Part shown: positions 13,037 to 23,500 of the stretch, in pieces | How the letters are laid out: each line of letters opens with the position of its first letter | How positions within the stretch are numbered: position 1 is the stretch's first letter | Origin: Beroe forskalii | Taxonomy: Eukaryota > Ctenophora > Nuda > Beroida > Beroidae | Reading direction: 5' to 3' | DNA: 64,000 nucleotides | Assembly: GCA_011033025.1 (NCBI GenBank) | Contig: WFMF01000016.1 | Location: 310,001-374,000, forward strand | Notes under the pieces: generated by a model | Told to the model about the DNA's origin: nothing | Databases searched by the model: none | What the model saw: only the letters and a program-made list of their open reading frames with translations | Program-made: the position numbers and the translations under genes

Positions 13037-14007
13037 CTTGAAATGCCAATAACGTCACAGGGGTCATTCATGCCGGGGCAATGCTAAACTGAATGGAGTG
13101 GTAGTTAGAATCGCTATGTAAATGGTATGGTATGTGTGAATTGCTATGATATAGGTGCAGATGCTATTTCGAACTATGAATTATTCGCAATTCACACTAA
13201 GCCGACATGCTTGACTCATGTTTCAGCATCATGAACAATTTCAGAATTTCGTGGTGTCCAATTCCGAATTGATGCTTGTACTACCGGGTATTTCCAGTCT
13301 GAGATGCAATTTACGCGCCAAATACAAAACAGCTGTAAACAACGTTTGCACCAAGATTTGCAATTTCTGGATCATGCGTAAATTTTAGCAGCCCTACATA
13401 TATCATCACACAGAAGATCATGATTTAACAAATTTAGTGGTTTTATAAATAACCATTATTCGATTTACGGCATTAACTAAAACCCACGATGATTTTATGT
13501 GGAAGAGGCGGTGTAAATCAGAACGCAGGCCCAAGAGTGGTTGTCAAGGAGCAGAGAGACTTGCGGAAGAGGCGGAAGTTACATGCCGCGCACATTCGGT
13601 CATAAAAACTGTCTCGCGCCCTACTACTTCGTTGAAAAACCTGAGGACAGCCCGAAAATCCCACGAAATTTTCTACCACCAAAGCTGTAGTGTAGGTTAG
13701 GTGTTCTTCTACCTCAGAAGTTGTTGGTTTGTTGTGACAGAACTGTAACATCTACGGCTTGGACAACTAGAACTGCTTCGAGCTCAATCACAGAACAGCA
13801 CCGGGTTCTGTCACAGAACTGCAGCCAGTTCTGTTTTAGGTGTATGGTAAAATCAAAACAAAACTGTCACAATCGTGACAATTTCGAGCTAACACCTTCA
13901 AAGTTACTCGAAGACATTTGAACAAAGAAACTTAGAAATTGAATAAAGTTGTATGTATCATAATTATACGTCATAGCACAAAATAATCATCTCAAGGCAT
14001 AATTGTA
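13037..14007. other. 5' flank of LRRC43
   Basis: The region upstream of the LRRC43 ATG would hold its promoter and 5' UTR, but I see no decisive core promoter motif. A more GC-rich, CpG-containing patch at about 13490-13630 could mark a transcription start. The repeated word ACAGAACTG occurs at 13737, 13791 and 13813. No gene is supported. Confidence 0.35.
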
Positions 14008-14602
14008 CAGTCACTGTTCAAAAAGAAAAGTGATTTCGCTTTTTTGGCTCTTTTTCGCGCAGTAAATTTCAACTTTGGGCGATCGTTGTGTGGAACTCAA
14101 AAATAGCAGCGCCTTGATTGTTTCTGATATCATTAGACTCATCATTTCTCTGTGTAACAGTGAAAAATTCTAATAAATTTGCCTTGATGTAAGCGAGTTA
14201 GGTCCATTTTAAGGTGGGTACTTGAAATTTCCAGGTTGAGTTGCAAAAAATGCGATATCTTCTACAATTTTCAATATTTCTCGGCAATTCAAGCTGCAAC
14301 TTCAGAAATTTTTCTGAAAATTTTGACAAAAATGGAATTACCTGTAAAATGCCTTACTCCTTCATAAATCTTGCATTTCAAAAACACTTACCCAACTTTG
14401 ACGCTTGAATACTTTTTATGTATTTTGACCGGTGTAAAATAATCTATATCACATGAAAATTCAGACTTTTTCGGTTCTAATGCTTTTTGAGTTTTTGGAA
14501 TCGGTCAATCTTATCAAAAGTTATGAGCATTTAAACGATTGCAATTTTACAGTAGTTTCAGCTGAAATTCGCGAAATCACTTTTCATTTTGAACGTTGTC
14601 TG
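14008..14602. mobile_element. 595-bp Tc1/mariner-like MITE
   Basis: The left TIR starts CAGTCACTGTTCAAAAAG and the right TIR (complement) starts CAGACAACGTTCAAAATG. Both continue with AAAAGTGATTTCGC, giving about 32 bp of inverted repeat. A TA flanks each end (14006-14007 and 14603-14604). CAGT termini plus a TA duplication are typical of Tc1/mariner superfamily elements. No transposase frame is present. Confidence 0.8.
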
Positions 14603-14762
14603 TATATCACCACACTGACTAAGTTAAAATAAATCAGAATTAAAAAAAAGGGTCAGGTCATCTTTCAAATATTATTATTATCTGGCAAATCAGAAAATCT
14701 GGCAAATCAGCTAGAATATTGATTCTTTCGGTAGTAAATTTAGAATTCCTTGTCATCAGACT

Positions 14763-16310
14763 GTGTCAGAGATCAAAGCTAGTATTGACGATGATTTGAC
14801 AAGCTTTATCAAGAGCAAAAGTAAGAAGTACCACTTGAAGAACGCTGCTTTTGATTCTTGGTATAACAGAGTGTCGGATATCGTTGATAATAGACTTGGA
14901 TTCTATAAAGACAACCATCCACATGTCTTTGAACAAACTGAAGACAATGTCCTTGAGAGAGGGTGTCAAGGAAGAACTGAAACGTCTTCAAAAAGCTTTA
15001 TATCATTTGTACTATTGATAAAGCATCTAACAACTTCACAAGTTCTATGTTATAACTCTTCTCAAAGAACTTGGTTTTGACACTGATACATTAGAATGTA
15101 CGGGTAACAAAACCTACTCTCCTCTCCCAAACGACCCTGACTTCTACGTCGAACAAATCCTTCGACACTACGAGACAAGTACTCCATCACCATCGACGAC
15201 CAAAACATGTGTCTACCACGGCTGTTCTGGAATCCTAAACTCCACAAGAACCCATACAAAGCACGCTTCATAGCTGGGGCGAAGCTGTGCTACTAAACAA
15301 CTGAACATCCTTGTTAATTGTAGTCTTAAACTCCTACGAGAATACTTCAAGAAGTATTGTCAGACAATATACAATAACAGTGGTGTCAATGTGTTCTGGA
15401 GCATAGATTCTTCTGCACAGTTTCTTGAGTCACTGCAGGGCAGTGAAGCATTTAATCTCCAAATTTATGACTTTACCACTCTATATACGAATTTAGACCT
15501 TAAAGAAGTTGATGATATGATTGGAGAAGTTATAGATCTGATCTTCTCTGAAAGAAACAAGTACATGAATATTTGTAAATATGATACAAATAAGTGTTTC
15601 TTCATGAAGAAGGTCTATGATGGCTACCATAGTTTTGATAGAGATCAGCTCAAAGAAGCAGTTCATTTTATCATCTATCACACCTATATAGTTTTCGCAG
15701 GTAAAGTTTTATCCAAGTCTTAGGAATCCCCATGGGTGGAAATTCCAGTTCCCCATCGCGGATCTCACTCTCGCTAAACGAGTTTAACTTCATGCTAAAT
15801 CTTTTAAAGTCCAAAAAGTTTTCCTAGCTAAGATTCTTTCTAAAACACGACGCTACGTCGATGATCTTATCACCACTAATTATCTCAACTTTGAAGCTCT
15901 AATCAAACAAATCTATCATCCTTCTCTTGAAATGGAGGTCAGGTAATGACAACAAGAACGTGAACTACCTGGACCTCAATATTTCTATCCAACCAAGCAA
16001 GGTTATTGTGTCTGTATATAACAAGACCGATGACTTTAATTTCTCTGTAGTTTCCTTAACATTTCCACAGAGTAATATCCCTCTAGAAGTAGGCCATAAT
16101 GTATTCTATAGTCAAATCCTTAGGTATGCTAACATTTGTACTGAATTAGAAACTTTCCTCTTCAATCTTAAAAAGTTTTCCAAAAACTGATTGAAAGAGG
16201 ATATAGTAACTCAATCTTGTAGACATTATTAAACGTTGCCTTAATAAGAATAGCTTAGTCTTTCAGAAATATGCAATTTTAGATAACAGTACAATTTTAG
16301 ATCAATTTGT
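14763..16310 (+). pseudogene. Decayed Penelope-like reverse transcriptase
   Basis: Fragments in shifting plus-strand frames line up in the order of one reverse transcriptase. They include a helical N-terminal block (14763-14960), LGFDTDTLECTGNKTYS near 15070, a WNPKLHKNPYKARFIAG-like block near 15230, and YDFTTLYTNL with the first catalytic aspartate near 15470. A GIPMGG..SSPIADL block follows at about 15723, then RYVDDLITTN with the YVDD catalytic box near 15855, and VNYLDLNI near 15960. The order and motifs fit Penelope-like or closely related metazoan RTs rather than LINEs or LTR elements. At least four frame changes or stops (about 14960, 15290, 15721, 15945) make it non-functional. No GIY-YIG domain was found. 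It could instead belong to another RT clade with similar motifs. Confidence 0.6.
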
Positions 16311-16611
16311 TTAGGTATTGGCACGCGAGGTTCTTCACATTCTGTACTGGATAGTTGTGCAGCTTGTTGCTGACCTTGAGCAACTTACTGTATGATTAGC
16401 CTGGGACTGAATGTGGGGCTGGACAGGCAGATGCCTGTAACCTCCCATTCATTTTAACTTCCACTTTCAGGTTTTAAATAGTGTAACATTAAGATGTTTC
16501 ACCCAAATTTAATAACACTCATTGATCTTTTACCTCTACTGAACTCTTTCCTTTTCCTCCCCTTCCCTCTAAACTGTGTTGCTCAGGAATCCGGAGTCCT
16601 GGGTGGCCCAG

Positions 16612-16725
16612 CCCTGCAGTTGTAAGCTGTGAGGGGTACGTGGGCCGAAACCCCTCCGTTTCCCTTTGTCACCTGCTGATGGGACACCTACATCGCAGAT
16701 GGCAGGAGACCTTACAACTGTAGGG
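16612..16725. repeat. Structured tail: long-range hairpin downstream of the RT
   Basis: A 15-bp inverted repeat with one mismatch (16612-16626 and 16711-16725, core CAGTTGTAAG / CTTACAACTG) closes a loop of about 84 nt. Inside is a second 6-bp stem, GAGGGG/CCCCTC (about 16631-16657). It follows the Penelope-like ORF and may be its 3' end or a separate SINE-like unit. No hammerhead core was found. Confidence 0.45.
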
Positions 16726-16857
16726 TAACCGCTGATGATTCACAGTTTAGTCTCTTCCACCTCTTATGTCAATCCTTGAATTAGAAAATCGATGTACAGT
16801 ATTTTGTTATGTTTGTAGTATACCCATACACCTTTATAGATAAGACATTGGATTTGA

Positions 16858-18858
16858 TCACGCTTTCTTAAAAAAGGAGGCAATACTTTTGGTAGGAACA
16901 TCAGAAACTTTCTGTTTCTTGTTTGTCCGTTTGGTTTGCGGTAGTTTTCGTTTAGGGGACTCGCTAACACTTTCCTCTCGTTTCAACTCTGCTTCTATTT
17001 GTCGCTGTAACGTGAGTGCCGTGTGAAAGTCAAGGTGTTCTGACATTTTACTCTCGAGCACGGACTTGGAACAAACCGGGCACCGTGATTTAGTACCAGC
17101 CCCTGACTGCAACATGATCTTCTGATCGCCGTCCGATAACGTGTTCCAGGATTTACCTTGATTTCTTGTTTCAAGTTAGTGACTGGCACTGCTGTCACAG
17201 GTGACTCACTCACTGTTTCCTGTTCAGCTCCAACATCACTCGCTGCAACGTTATCCGATGACGGACCGGGAATGTCGTTCTTCAGTTTCTCGAAAAACCC
17301 ACTGAGTTTCTGTTTCGGTTGTTGATCAACCGTAGAGCTTTCATCAGGTTCCTTGTCCTCTTGCGTTTCATTGGTGACTGATGAATTCTCTGCCGATTTC
17401 TCGCTTTCCCGCTTTTCAGCATGGTAAATATGTTATTTTTCTCGGGAGCAGGTACGAATTTACCGGCTGATATGGACAACAAGTACACCACATCGCTATA
17501 GCGTCCCTCACTAGCAGTAAGTTTCCTGTTGATGCACTTCAAGGCACTGGCTGCAATGTGATCTACATCTATCTTCAAGAGGGGCATCTGCACGGAGGTG
17601 CTGCCCCCTTCCTTCAGCCTCATATGAGTAGAGAACTGGGTAGGGATGCGCTTGTTATCACTCAACTCAAAGGACAACCTCTCTTCCAGCTCCTCTGATA
17701 GGTCGTGTACCCACTTCTCCAACTCACTCACTAACTTGATTCCCTGAGGAAAGTTCTTGGAGCACGCTGAGTGTTTCACCAGGGACCTGTGCTTGACCGG
17801 CTCCAAATCAACACCTCGGGCTATGTTGTAAATCCACTGACCCGTCTTATCACCGTATCGAGTGATAAGATCACCCTGAGAAAACTTCACCAGTTCACTG
17901 GCCCATTCGATTTGTAATTCCTCCTGCATGGCTTTACCCAACTTCCCGCCAAAGTTCCGTATTTTAGTGAAGTTTATAGTCTGATAAAGCGCCGGAATGT
18001 TGTCTGGTGTAATGATTGTTTGTGCATTGGGTTTGTGTGTCCCAGCTGCTAGTTTAGCAACTATCTTATTAAACCCAATGCCAGCAGAACAGGTGAACTG
18101 CGTCTCAGAGAGCACCTGAGACCTGATCATATCAACGTACACAGCACCTAGTGTCAGCTTGTAGTCGTGAGAGTGATGTGATACCCCTGCCAAGTGATCT
18201 GACCACCGTGCTATCTGATCCTCCCTACTTCCTTCAAACCCTGCGATGTAAGTCCTAGACAGCTTTGTCCTTACTGATAGGTAGCCCTACCATCTTCTTC
18301 ACATTCTCTGTAATGTCTATGAACGCTTCGTCAATACTTGCTCGCTCGAATACGGTCGCATGTTTCGCAAATATGGCCATTACTTCACTGCTGGCCGACC
18401 TAAACATGCTCAAATCAGCTTTCTTCCTGTTGTTGGGCATAACGACCATGCTCACATCAGGACTGATAGCCAGGATATCCTTCTTCATCATGCCCCTCTT
18501 GACCCCCAGGGCTCGAGCCTCGTAACTCACGGCTATAGCACCACTGCCCCCGTCCGTGTAGTCATTGTACTGTAACACAGCTACGGGCTTACCTCGTAAC
18601 TCTGGCTGCTGACGAACAAACACCTGAGGAAGGAGAAGATCTTGCAAAGTTAGAAAGATGAAAGTGAATCTAATTTCACTGGTAAGTTAGTAAGTTTGAA
18701 TAAAATTATAAAAGCAAAATGCGCAGAAAGTGAATATGTAGGCTCGTGTAGTACGAATTCATCGTATGACCTGATGAATAGCACACCTGCACATAGAAGC
18801 AGTCCATGTCCACGAGAGCCACAATCCTCTCCTGATCCTTCACGCATTCCTGAGACAT
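16858..18858 (-). CDS. POLH: DNA polymerase eta (Y-family translesion polymerase), two compensating frame breaks
   Basis: Exons: 18858-18787, 18623-17157 and 17106-16858 (the last intron is only 50 nt); 1788 nt, 595 aa. Motif VALVDMDCFYVQ carries metal ligands D17 and D19; SIDEAFID gives D122/E123; conserved blocks VSYEARALGV, FTCSAGIGFNKIVAKLA and the little-finger domain follow. Near the end are a UBZ zinc finger (CPVC...EHLDFH, about residues 522-541) that binds ubiquitin and a C-terminal PCNA-binding SIASFF box (587-592). A KQKLSGFF segment upstream may be a second PCNA box. The enzyme inserts bases opposite UV dimers. Oddity: one extra base near 18263 (stop TAG at 18255-18257) and one missing base in the A-run 17413-17416. 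Together they restore frame, so exon 2 is a multiple of three. Alternatives are GT-AG micro-introns of 34 and 74 nt at the same places. Confidence 0.93.
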
Positions 18859-20517
18859 CACGGCACCATTTCACTCATCTCATCCTAGGTAACCTAGGTT
18901 GTTTTAATTGTAAATTATGGGGTGATTAATAGAAGTTTAATCGTGGATAGAACGTTAAAACTTTAGAAAAGTAGAAACTTGAAATGCCGGCAACCATTAT
19001 CACAAATTTATTCTAAAATGAGTAACTACAAAAGGAAATTGCTCGGATCAGAAGAGCAGAGATGGAATTCTGAATTCTTAATTGGGAGTGTGATGGCCTC
19101 GAAATTTATGTTTTTGACTTTTAATTTATCTTAGACCATTGTTTTCTCACTCTTATGAACCAAAAACAGTGGGAATGATATAAGAAACTGTTATTTCTAA
19201 TTAAAATGCATATTTACATTGATTTATTTACAGTTCAAAACATTATGAAAATCATCTGATATTTGATTGAAGTAGACGTAATCTCATCTTTTACCACATC
19301 TTGCCTGGCCATGTTGGTATGATTGCATGCTTTTCTCAGAAAATTAATCAAAAAACTAATACTGACTTCTTCTGTTAACGAGCACGCTCTCCCATACAAG
19401 TATACAAATAAAGATAATAAAACACTGTAATTGCCAAGTTCCACAAATAATTGCCAAGTTCCACAAATAAAGATGAAGTACTATGATCAGTACTATGATA
19501 TCATATCGGTACAATAATTAACATAAATCGACTGATATTTGTTTCATAAAATCTGAATTCTGAGTGTTCGTGGTATAATATTATATATAATCAAGATATA
19601 AACTAATCTTAGAATCTTATAAACAAATTAAAATCTGACAAGCACAAAAAACTTCATAGACAATATGTGCATCTGAACCAAAGTACAATATCAAAAACAT
19701 TGAATGAAAGTTGGACAGCAATTGTACTGAATTCATATATAGGTTTATGTACAAATAAACAGTTTACGTACAACTACACGTCATGTTTTGACAATAATTA
19801 TTAATATATAGTTCTGATGGGAAACGGACTTTTCATCTCACGACAACTGACAACAGACACAACACTATATCTCGTGATATTTCACCTCAACACAAAGGTT
19901 AGTGTATGTGTCAGGATTTGTTGGGTTAAAGTTAGGGCAATGCGTAAGGTAAGGGTAGGTACATGGTGAGGATTAGGGGTAATCGCACTATATAGAGACA
20001 CCGCACTATATAGAGACACCATTTCTCTATAAAGTGCACTGTCTCTATATAGTGTTTTTTCGCACTATATAGAGACAAAATGCGCAACTGCCCACAAAAA
20101 GTTCTGATTAATGACTTTTGACACATGAAAACAAACTACAGTAACACAGTACAATACAACCTAGAAAGCCAGAAACGTACCTGTAACCAAACCTTCTAAT
20201 TGGAAAAAATCCCTTGGCAACTTGTACAAAACAATAAGCGTTAAGATTATTATGTGATATCAGGGATACCAAATTATTGGTATTTCCTTCGAATATTAAC
20301 CTAGTATACTCACACAATACTTTGATAAATGAATTTAGAGAAACCTCTATGATCCAAACTGGCAAACTGCACATTCAACAGTCTATATATTCACTCACCA
20401 TTAGCAGCTATTTTAATGAAAACTGTTGCTTCACCAGCTCTACTTAGCAACTGTTTATCAAACTTAACCTCTACATTACTCTACGTAGAAACAGTTGCTA
20501 TAGCTACTAAACAACAA
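18859..20517. other. Non-coding interval between POLH and the coiled-coil gene
   Basis: This is the 5' flank of POLH and the 3' flank of the C10orf67-like gene, both transcribed leftward. Apart from the repeats at 19984-20094 and a direct repeat ATAATTGCCAAGTTCCACAA (about 19427 and 19446), I see only AT-rich sequence. A 26-codon open stretch with splice-like edges at about 20405-20485 (minus) is not supported enough to call. Confidence 0.4.
19984..20094. repeat. CACTATATAGAGACA direct and inverted repeats
   Basis: The 15-mer CACTATATAGAGACA occurs three times on the plus strand (about 19987, 20005, 20072) and once inverted as TGTCTCTATATAGTG (about 20040). The second direct copy and the inverted copy can pair as a hairpin. 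The third direct copy can also pair with it, so two alternative hairpins compete. Confidence 0.8.
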
Positions 20518-23500
20518 TTACTTGACAACGGTGGAAATGTTGAGGTTGCTGTCACTTGCGTTGTCTTGATTGGTAGCTTGCTCAGTAAGGAACGTTGTGA
20601 TGTGTTTATCATCGCTCCCGTCCTGTAAACACTGCGGTATGAAGCTTAGTACTTGCTTATTACGTGAAGTTACACCTTATTGCTTGATTGCTTTCAGCAG
20701 CTATTCAGTGTTCAATCATCCATGAAAACTTGAAAAGCAAAGGTAGTTATATGAACGAATTTGCCTACTTTAGATCTAAAAGTTTCATACAATAAACATT
20801 CAATAGTTAGACATTAGAAAACATTGAAATTTAGAAATTTATAAGTTTATAAGGAAGATACTCATTCACAACTCCCCCACCCTCACACCCCCTCACACAT
20901 CACAGCTCACCTCAGTGAAGACAGTGGGGGGTCTCCGGACCCTCACAAACCCTCCCACATCGCGGCTCACCTCAGTGAAGACAGTGGGGGGTCTCCGGAC
21001 CCTCACACACCCCCACACATCACGGCTCACCTCAGTGAAGACAGTGGGGGGTCTCTGTACGATGCTCCTCAGGGGGGCGTGTCTCTCAGGGAACTTCTTG
21101 TGGTCATGTTGGTGAGGAGACAGGTAGGCGCTCATAGCAGGAGACTCTGATGAGTAGGAGAGGGTGGCGTGATGCAGTTGTGCGGCCTGCCGGTGCAGCA
21201 GGTTCCTCATGAACACCTCGTTCTTCAGGTTTATCATCGTGCTGTGTAGCACGGACAGCTTCTTCTCGTAGATGCAGGTCGTCCGGTCCAGCTCCTTGTT
21301 CAGCCGACTTATCTCCGACCTCTGTTCCTCCTGAGGTTGGATCTGTTAGTCTCGGGATAACCTGATTTGTGGTTAGTCTTGCCTTCTTAATCAGTTAATG
21401 GGAAGTGGAGGAATTGCTTCAGTCACATCATTTACCGATAATCCCCCACTCGTTTTGGCCACTTCATTTACATTTTTACAACCAAGTTGGTCGAGTGTCT
21501 CACAAGCCATCTAACTATCTAACAAGACTACTTCACCCTGCTCTCTTCCCTATGATTACCTCAAGTTTCTGGAGGTGCCTGATCGCCAGTTTACCGGAGT
21601 CCTTGCTGGTTAGGTCTTGTTGAGACTGTAACATCCTCTCAGCGTACTCCCTCTTCTCACGTTCAGCCTGGGTGTGCTTCGAGTTAGTGTCTTTAATAGT
21701 GTCTTTATTTACCATGATCTTGTTAATACTTAAATAATGTCTTTACTAACCCTGATCCAGTTACTCAGTTAAGTAGCTAGTATGGTAATAAGTTTCATAT
21801 TCGTCGGTGTATACAAAGGTAAAGAGTATTGCCATTATTATCAATATTCAATAAGCAATAAAAACCGACAGCAGAAAATATAACCATAGAAGAGCACCAG
21901 TTCAGTCGATATTAAAGCGAAATCATGACACCAGCTGATATCAGCTAAGAACCATACCTATATTGAAAATGCTAGGTACCTTCATGCTGTCCTTGCTCTG
22001 GGCAAGGAGCAGCTCATTCTCCTTCTTGAACTTGATCATCATTTCAGTGCGTGCTTTCTGCACCTCCTCCTTAATCCGGGCCTCAATCTGCACATGGGAA
22101 CAATTATTAGTACATTTAGTCGAACTCTTCAAGTTCTACTCTGAAGGTCTGAACGCTCAAACCTCTTAAAACCAGCGTCCAAAGAAACAAAGTCTTGAAT
22201 TAATGCTCGATTCAAAAGTATGAGTACACTCTGACACTTTAATTGACTATGTTCTATGATATGAAGTTCTAAGGGTTATTACTTATTAATTAATGGGTAC
22301 CTAGGTAGGTTTAACGTAAGGTACTTCTGATTATTTTCCCACTTAATATCATATTCACTTAATGTCATATTCATGTATTCACGTATTTAATATCTTTCAG
22401 TGCATAAATCCTTCCTATTATAGGTATTTGCCATTTCATATTATACCTTAGGAGGTGTTTTTATAAAGGTTGTAATTTGGGGATTTTTCGGAAAAATCCC
22501 CATATTTTTACCCACCATGACAGTTCAAAATGACGTCATTATGTATGTTAATAAGATTAAGGGGGCAGGGGGGGGGGTCTTCGGGGTGTCGAAAATATTC
22601 GATTTTGAATTTTCGAGGAGCCAAATTTTGCCGATTTTTTCCGGCCGCAAAAATTCAAAATCGAATATTTTCGGTTCTGAGGCCTAAATCAAAAATCTGT
22701 TGGACAAATCTCTTCATTTTAATCCCCAGAACATATCTGGAAAGTTTCAGGACGATTCTCCAAAAAATGTAGGAGGAGATAGATTTTTAAGATCATTTTC
22801 AGCAAATCACGGTTGAAGTTCGCGCCCATACTGTAATTACAGGCAAATTCCGATTTTCAAAATCCCATAACTCAAGCTAGGAACAAGATTTTTTCAGACC
22901 CCCCTGCCCCCTTAATGACTTGAGAAAGAACCCCAAATTACAACCTACCAAATTTGTAAACACCAAAATATTACTCCACATAAATACACCTCCTAAGGTA
23001 GGAAGGTATATGAATCTTGCTCTGTCGATGCTGTATTGCTGCCGTAAAAGGCTGTAATAAATCAGTTTTATTAAATGAAATGGCATATATTTTCAATTTT
23101 TTAGTTCATTGAATACTTAACCCATGAATTAAAAGTAAGAACTGAACGAGATCATGACCAAGGCCCATGTTACTATCTTATTCGATAAAATAAATATCTC
23201 ATAATAAATTTTTCAATTACAAAAAATGACGAGTTGGAATAAAAGCAAAATAAATCAATGCTTAGAATCAGGTTATAATTGCTTTCAATCATGCCAGAAT
23301 GAACTATCATTCGCAAACTCAAAATATCATATATATTTCTAACATGTTTGAACTAAATTTACTGATATAGTGATATCTGGGGGGAAACAAACACATGCAA
23401 GGTACAATATGAATTCTTTAATCTTCCAATGAAAGATATCAAATATCTGTGCAAACATTGACAACGGAAAACGGGCATCAAAAATATGATGAATTTGAGA

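Noticed and set aside
13497..13751. ORFs on both strands upstream of LRRC43
   Set aside because: They are a short, CpG-rich patch open on both strands; more likely promoter or 5' UTR than coding.
16658..16740. CTGATG-containing sequences as hammerhead ribozyme cores
   Set aside because: The required GAAA with a matching stem II is absent on either strand; the same holds for the CTGATGA at about 14752 (minus).
20405..20485. Minus-strand open stretch with acceptor-like TACGTAG and donor GGTGAGTG
   Set aside because: It follows the inferred stop of the C10orf67-like gene, is only 26 codons, and overlaps a 12-bp inverted repeat; no partner exon was found.
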